Shown in pieces: positions 7,578 to 8,778 of a stretch of 8,778 bases of DNA. Source of the stretch: Caryophanales bacterium UBA6331 (GTDB lineage: Bacteria > Bacillota_I > Bacilli_A > RF39 > UBA660). Both the position numbers and the translations under genes were made by a program. A model generated the notes under the pieces. The model saw only the letters and a program-made list of their open reading frames with translations, had not been told where the DNA came from and did no database searches. Numbering within the stretch: the stretch's first letter is position 1; each line of letters starts with the position of its first letter. The stretch is taken from the NCBI GenBank assembly GCA_002438065.1, contig DJSP01000054.1:1-8778 (forward strand), written 5' to 3'.

Positions 7578-7647
7578 TTTTAATTTTGATTGTCAGTATT
7601 TTAATTTATTTCTTTATGTTATGATTTCTATAAAACAATGAGATAAA

Positions 7648-7682
7648 TTTTCAACTGTTAAGATTTTCTTAATAGTTCAAAA
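7648..7682. repeat. 35-base inverted repeat upstream of the Fic gene
   Basis: The arms TTTTCAACTGTTAAGA (7648-7663) and TCTTAATAGTTCAAAA (7667-7682) are separated by TTT. Fourteen of 16 positions are complementary, with one C-C mismatch and one G-T pair; the inner 11 positions have only the G-T pair. No T-run follows directly on either strand, so it does not look like a terminator. It may be an operator, since the right arm overlaps a weak -35 for the Fic gene, or an RNA hairpin in the leader. Confidence 0.6.
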
Positions 7683-7749
7683 AGATGATAGTGTAATGTA
7701 TGTTAAATAAGGAATTATTTGAAATTGAAAAATAATAGGATGTTTAACT

Positions 7750-8589
7750 ATGTCTGAAAAAGAATTGGATTCAAATGTTAATAATTATATAGAAGAAAAA
7801 TACCCTCTAAATTATGTAAAACAAATGCAATGGGATGCTGCTGTTGGTCTTCAAAAAGTCGATAGTTTAAAACCTTCAAAGTATTTAATGAAATTAGTAG
7901 AAGAAAATGTAAATGGCAAAAAAACTATTTATGAAGTTGAACACGAATTAAAAGAATATTATATTGAAAAAGAAAAATTAAATGATATAAATCGTAACGA
8001 ATTAGAGTGTGATTTAGTATCAACAAGAATAGTTCAATTATTAGAAGCTGAAAGGTTTGAATTATCAGTGGATTTTCTAAAATATATTCATGGATATTTG
8101 TTTAAAGATATATATGATTTTGCTGGACAATTTAGAAAAATAGATTTTTCAAAACATGAATTAATACTTAATAATGATTCTGCTTTATATGGCGATTGTA
8201 AAACTTTAAAAGAATCACTATATTATGATATATCTTTGGAAAAAGTTAAGAATTATAAAGAGATGAATATTGTGGAAGTTATCAACAATATCACATACTT
8301 TTCCTCAAGAATATGGCAAACTCATCCATTTAGAGATGGAAATACTAGAACAATAGCTATATTTATCATAAAATATTTGATTAGTTTAGGATATCAAGTT
8401 GATAATACTTTATTTAAAGATAAATCAGTTTATTTTAGAAATGCATTAGTAAGAAGTAATTATTTTAATAATGAAAAAAATGTAAGGGAAGATAATAGTT
8501 ACTTAATAAAGTTTTATGAAAATCTATTATTAGGTAAAAATAATAATTTACAATCAAAAGATTTAATAGTGAAAGAGTTGTTTAATTAA
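7750..8589 (+). CDS. Fic-domain protein with VbhA-like N-terminal region
   Basis: A 279-residue Fic/DOC-superfamily protein. Fic enzymes usually transfer AMP or another nucleotide from NTP to a target protein; the catalytic base is the motif His. The Fic motif is HPFRDGNTRTIA (192-203): His192, acidic Asp196, Gly197, Asn198 and Arg200 are present. Compared with the canonical HPFx(D/E)GNGRxxR, the second Gly is Thr199 and the last Arg is Ala203. A likely target-binding flap is FRKIDFSKHELIL (128-140). The N-terminal stretch (about 22-71), with GLQKVDSLKPS at 33-43 and the GKK-EVEHELKEYY part, resembles the VbhA-type antitoxin region that normally carries the inhibitory (S/T)xxxE(G/N) motif. 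Here the aligned residues would be Leu34, Asp38 and Ser39. The start has AGGATG at 7737-7742. The gene stands alone with its own terminator. A self-contained regulated Fic enzyme or a toxin is possible. Confidence 0.88.
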   Translation: MSEKELDSNVNNYIEEKYPLNYVKQMQWDAAVGLQKVDSLKPSKYLMKLVEENVNGKKTIYEVEHELKEYYIEKEKLNDINRNELECDLVSTRIVQLLEAERFELSVDFLKYIHGYLFKDIYDFAGQFRKIDFSKHELILNNDSALYGDCKTLKESLYYDISLEKVKNYKEMNIVEVINNITYFSSRIWQTHPFRDGNTRTIAIFIIKYLISLGYQVDNTLFKDKSVYFRNALVRSNYFNNEKNVREDNSYLIKFYENLLLGKNNNLQSKDLIVKELFN

Positions 8590-8601
8590 TCATAATAGAA
8601 A

Positions 8602-8640
8602 AAGGGCTGATAAGAAATTTCTTGTCAGTCCTTATATTTT
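8602..8640. terminator. Bidirectional terminator after the Fic gene
   Basis: A 13-base-pair stem (8602-8614 with 8621-8633, two G-T pairs) with the loop AAATTT is followed by ATATTTT on the plus strand. On the minus strand the stem is followed by five T and then CTATT (complement of 8592-8601). Both strands therefore carry terminator signals, which fits convergent genes meeting here. Confidence 0.8.
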
Positions 8641-8668
8641 AAGTTCTTCTTTTAATGATGCTAATTAT

Positions 8669-8778
8669 TTAATAAATAATAAATGACATAATCATTATTA
8701 AAATTATACCATACAATACTAATCTTAATTAAATATTTGAGTTTCATAAAGAATTAGATAACCAATTCCAGCTTTGCT
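8669..8778 (-). pseudogene. Possible frameshifted 3' end of an ABC permease gene, cut by the window edge
   Basis: Read on the minus strand from the window edge, the first frame gives SKAGIGYLILYETQIFN and then stops (8725-8727). One frame away, directly after that point, comes RLVLYGIILIMIMSFIIY and a stop at 8669-8671. Joined by one extra base, the two pieces resemble the C-terminal end of binding-protein-dependent permeases of the SsuC/TauC/NitT type: a G(I/L)GYLI segment, a short linker around Phe, then a last hydrophobic helix of the pattern LVLxGIIL. The bidirectional terminator at 8602-8640 fits a gene ending here. The match is from memory and covers only about 35 residues. A sequencing error, a real frameshift mutation or chance similarity are all possible; upstream sequence is needed to decide. 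Confidence 0.35.

Larger units (their letters stand above)
7426..7749. other. 324-base gap between the lipoprotein gene and the Fic gene
   Basis: This AT-rich gap holds no convincing terminator for the lipoprotein gene. It contains a doubtful 42-codon ORF (7449-7577), a 35-base inverted repeat (7648-7682) and two weak promoter candidates for the Fic gene. One has TATAAA at 7629-7634 with a poor -35. The other has TTCAAA (7676-7681) and TATGTT (7699-7704) at 17-base spacing, each four of six to consensus. I see no recognisable gene remnant and no RNA gene here. Confidence 0.5.

Noticed and set aside
7566..7597. ACTGAC and GTCAGT as a terminator hairpin after the lipoprotein gene.
   Set aside because: The stem is only six pairs with a 20-base AT-rich loop and an interrupted T-rich tail; too weak to call.
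8323..8358. Doc-type kinase rather than Fic AMP transferase.
   Set aside because: Doc carries HxFxNANKR; this protein has the acidic residue and GN of the Fic type, so the Fic label is kept although activity is uncertain.
1..8778. A Mycoplasma-like code with TGA read as Trp, suggested by the low GC and the lack of TGA stops.
   Set aside because: All Trp codons in the intact genes are TGG and the genes have full family lengths without read-through of TGA; seven stops are too few to make the absence of TGA meaningful.

Overview
The window is very AT-rich, with A/T-ending codons, strong AGGAGG-type ribosome binding sites, consensus sigma-70/sigma-A promoters and short hairpin plus T-tract terminators. 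This points to a low-GC Bacillota, perhaps a Bacilli or Erysipelotrichia-like gut lineage; that last step is inference. All seven clear genes end in TAA or TAG and encode Trp with TGG, and they are intact under the standard bacterial code.

Left part (1-2800): a 106-residue protein with two predicted membrane segments is followed 16 bases later by an 803-residue MacB-like ABC protein (ATPase at the N terminus, FtsX-type permease at the C terminus, and an unusually long outer domain). The promoter of this pair lies outside the window. The pair ends at a hairpin shared with a convergent TetR-family gene, whose stop codon lies inside the hairpin.

Middle part (2789-6672): a divergent regulatory unit. 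A TetR/AcrR regulator (minus strand) faces a second ABC exporter made of a separate ATPase (236 aa) and a two-module FtsX-type permease (about 794 aa). The 153-base divergent region holds a perfect TTGACA-17-TATAAT promoter for the transporter. Four related half-sites of the type GTTCA(C/T)AT form two inverted pairs, one over the -35 and one over the expected transcription start. The simplest reading is a TetR repressor that controls the exporter and perhaps itself. Cell-surface stress or antimicrobial-peptide defence is a plausible role, but the substrate cannot be read from the sequence.

Right part (6673-8778): a gene for an uncharacterised putative lipoprotein with its own extended -10 promoter; a 324-base gap with a doubtful 42-codon ORF and a striking 35-base inverted repeat; and a Fic-domain protein with an N-terminal VbhA-like region and a non-canonical Fic motif. 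After a bidirectional terminator there appears to be the frameshifted end of a convergent ABC permease gene, cut by the window edge.

The most interesting points are the dual-operator promoter, the Fic protein with its upstream palindrome, the two differently built FtsX-type exporters around one regulator, and the small membrane protein paired with the MacB-like fusion. I see no CRISPR array, tRNA, rRNA, insertion sequence or replication origin.
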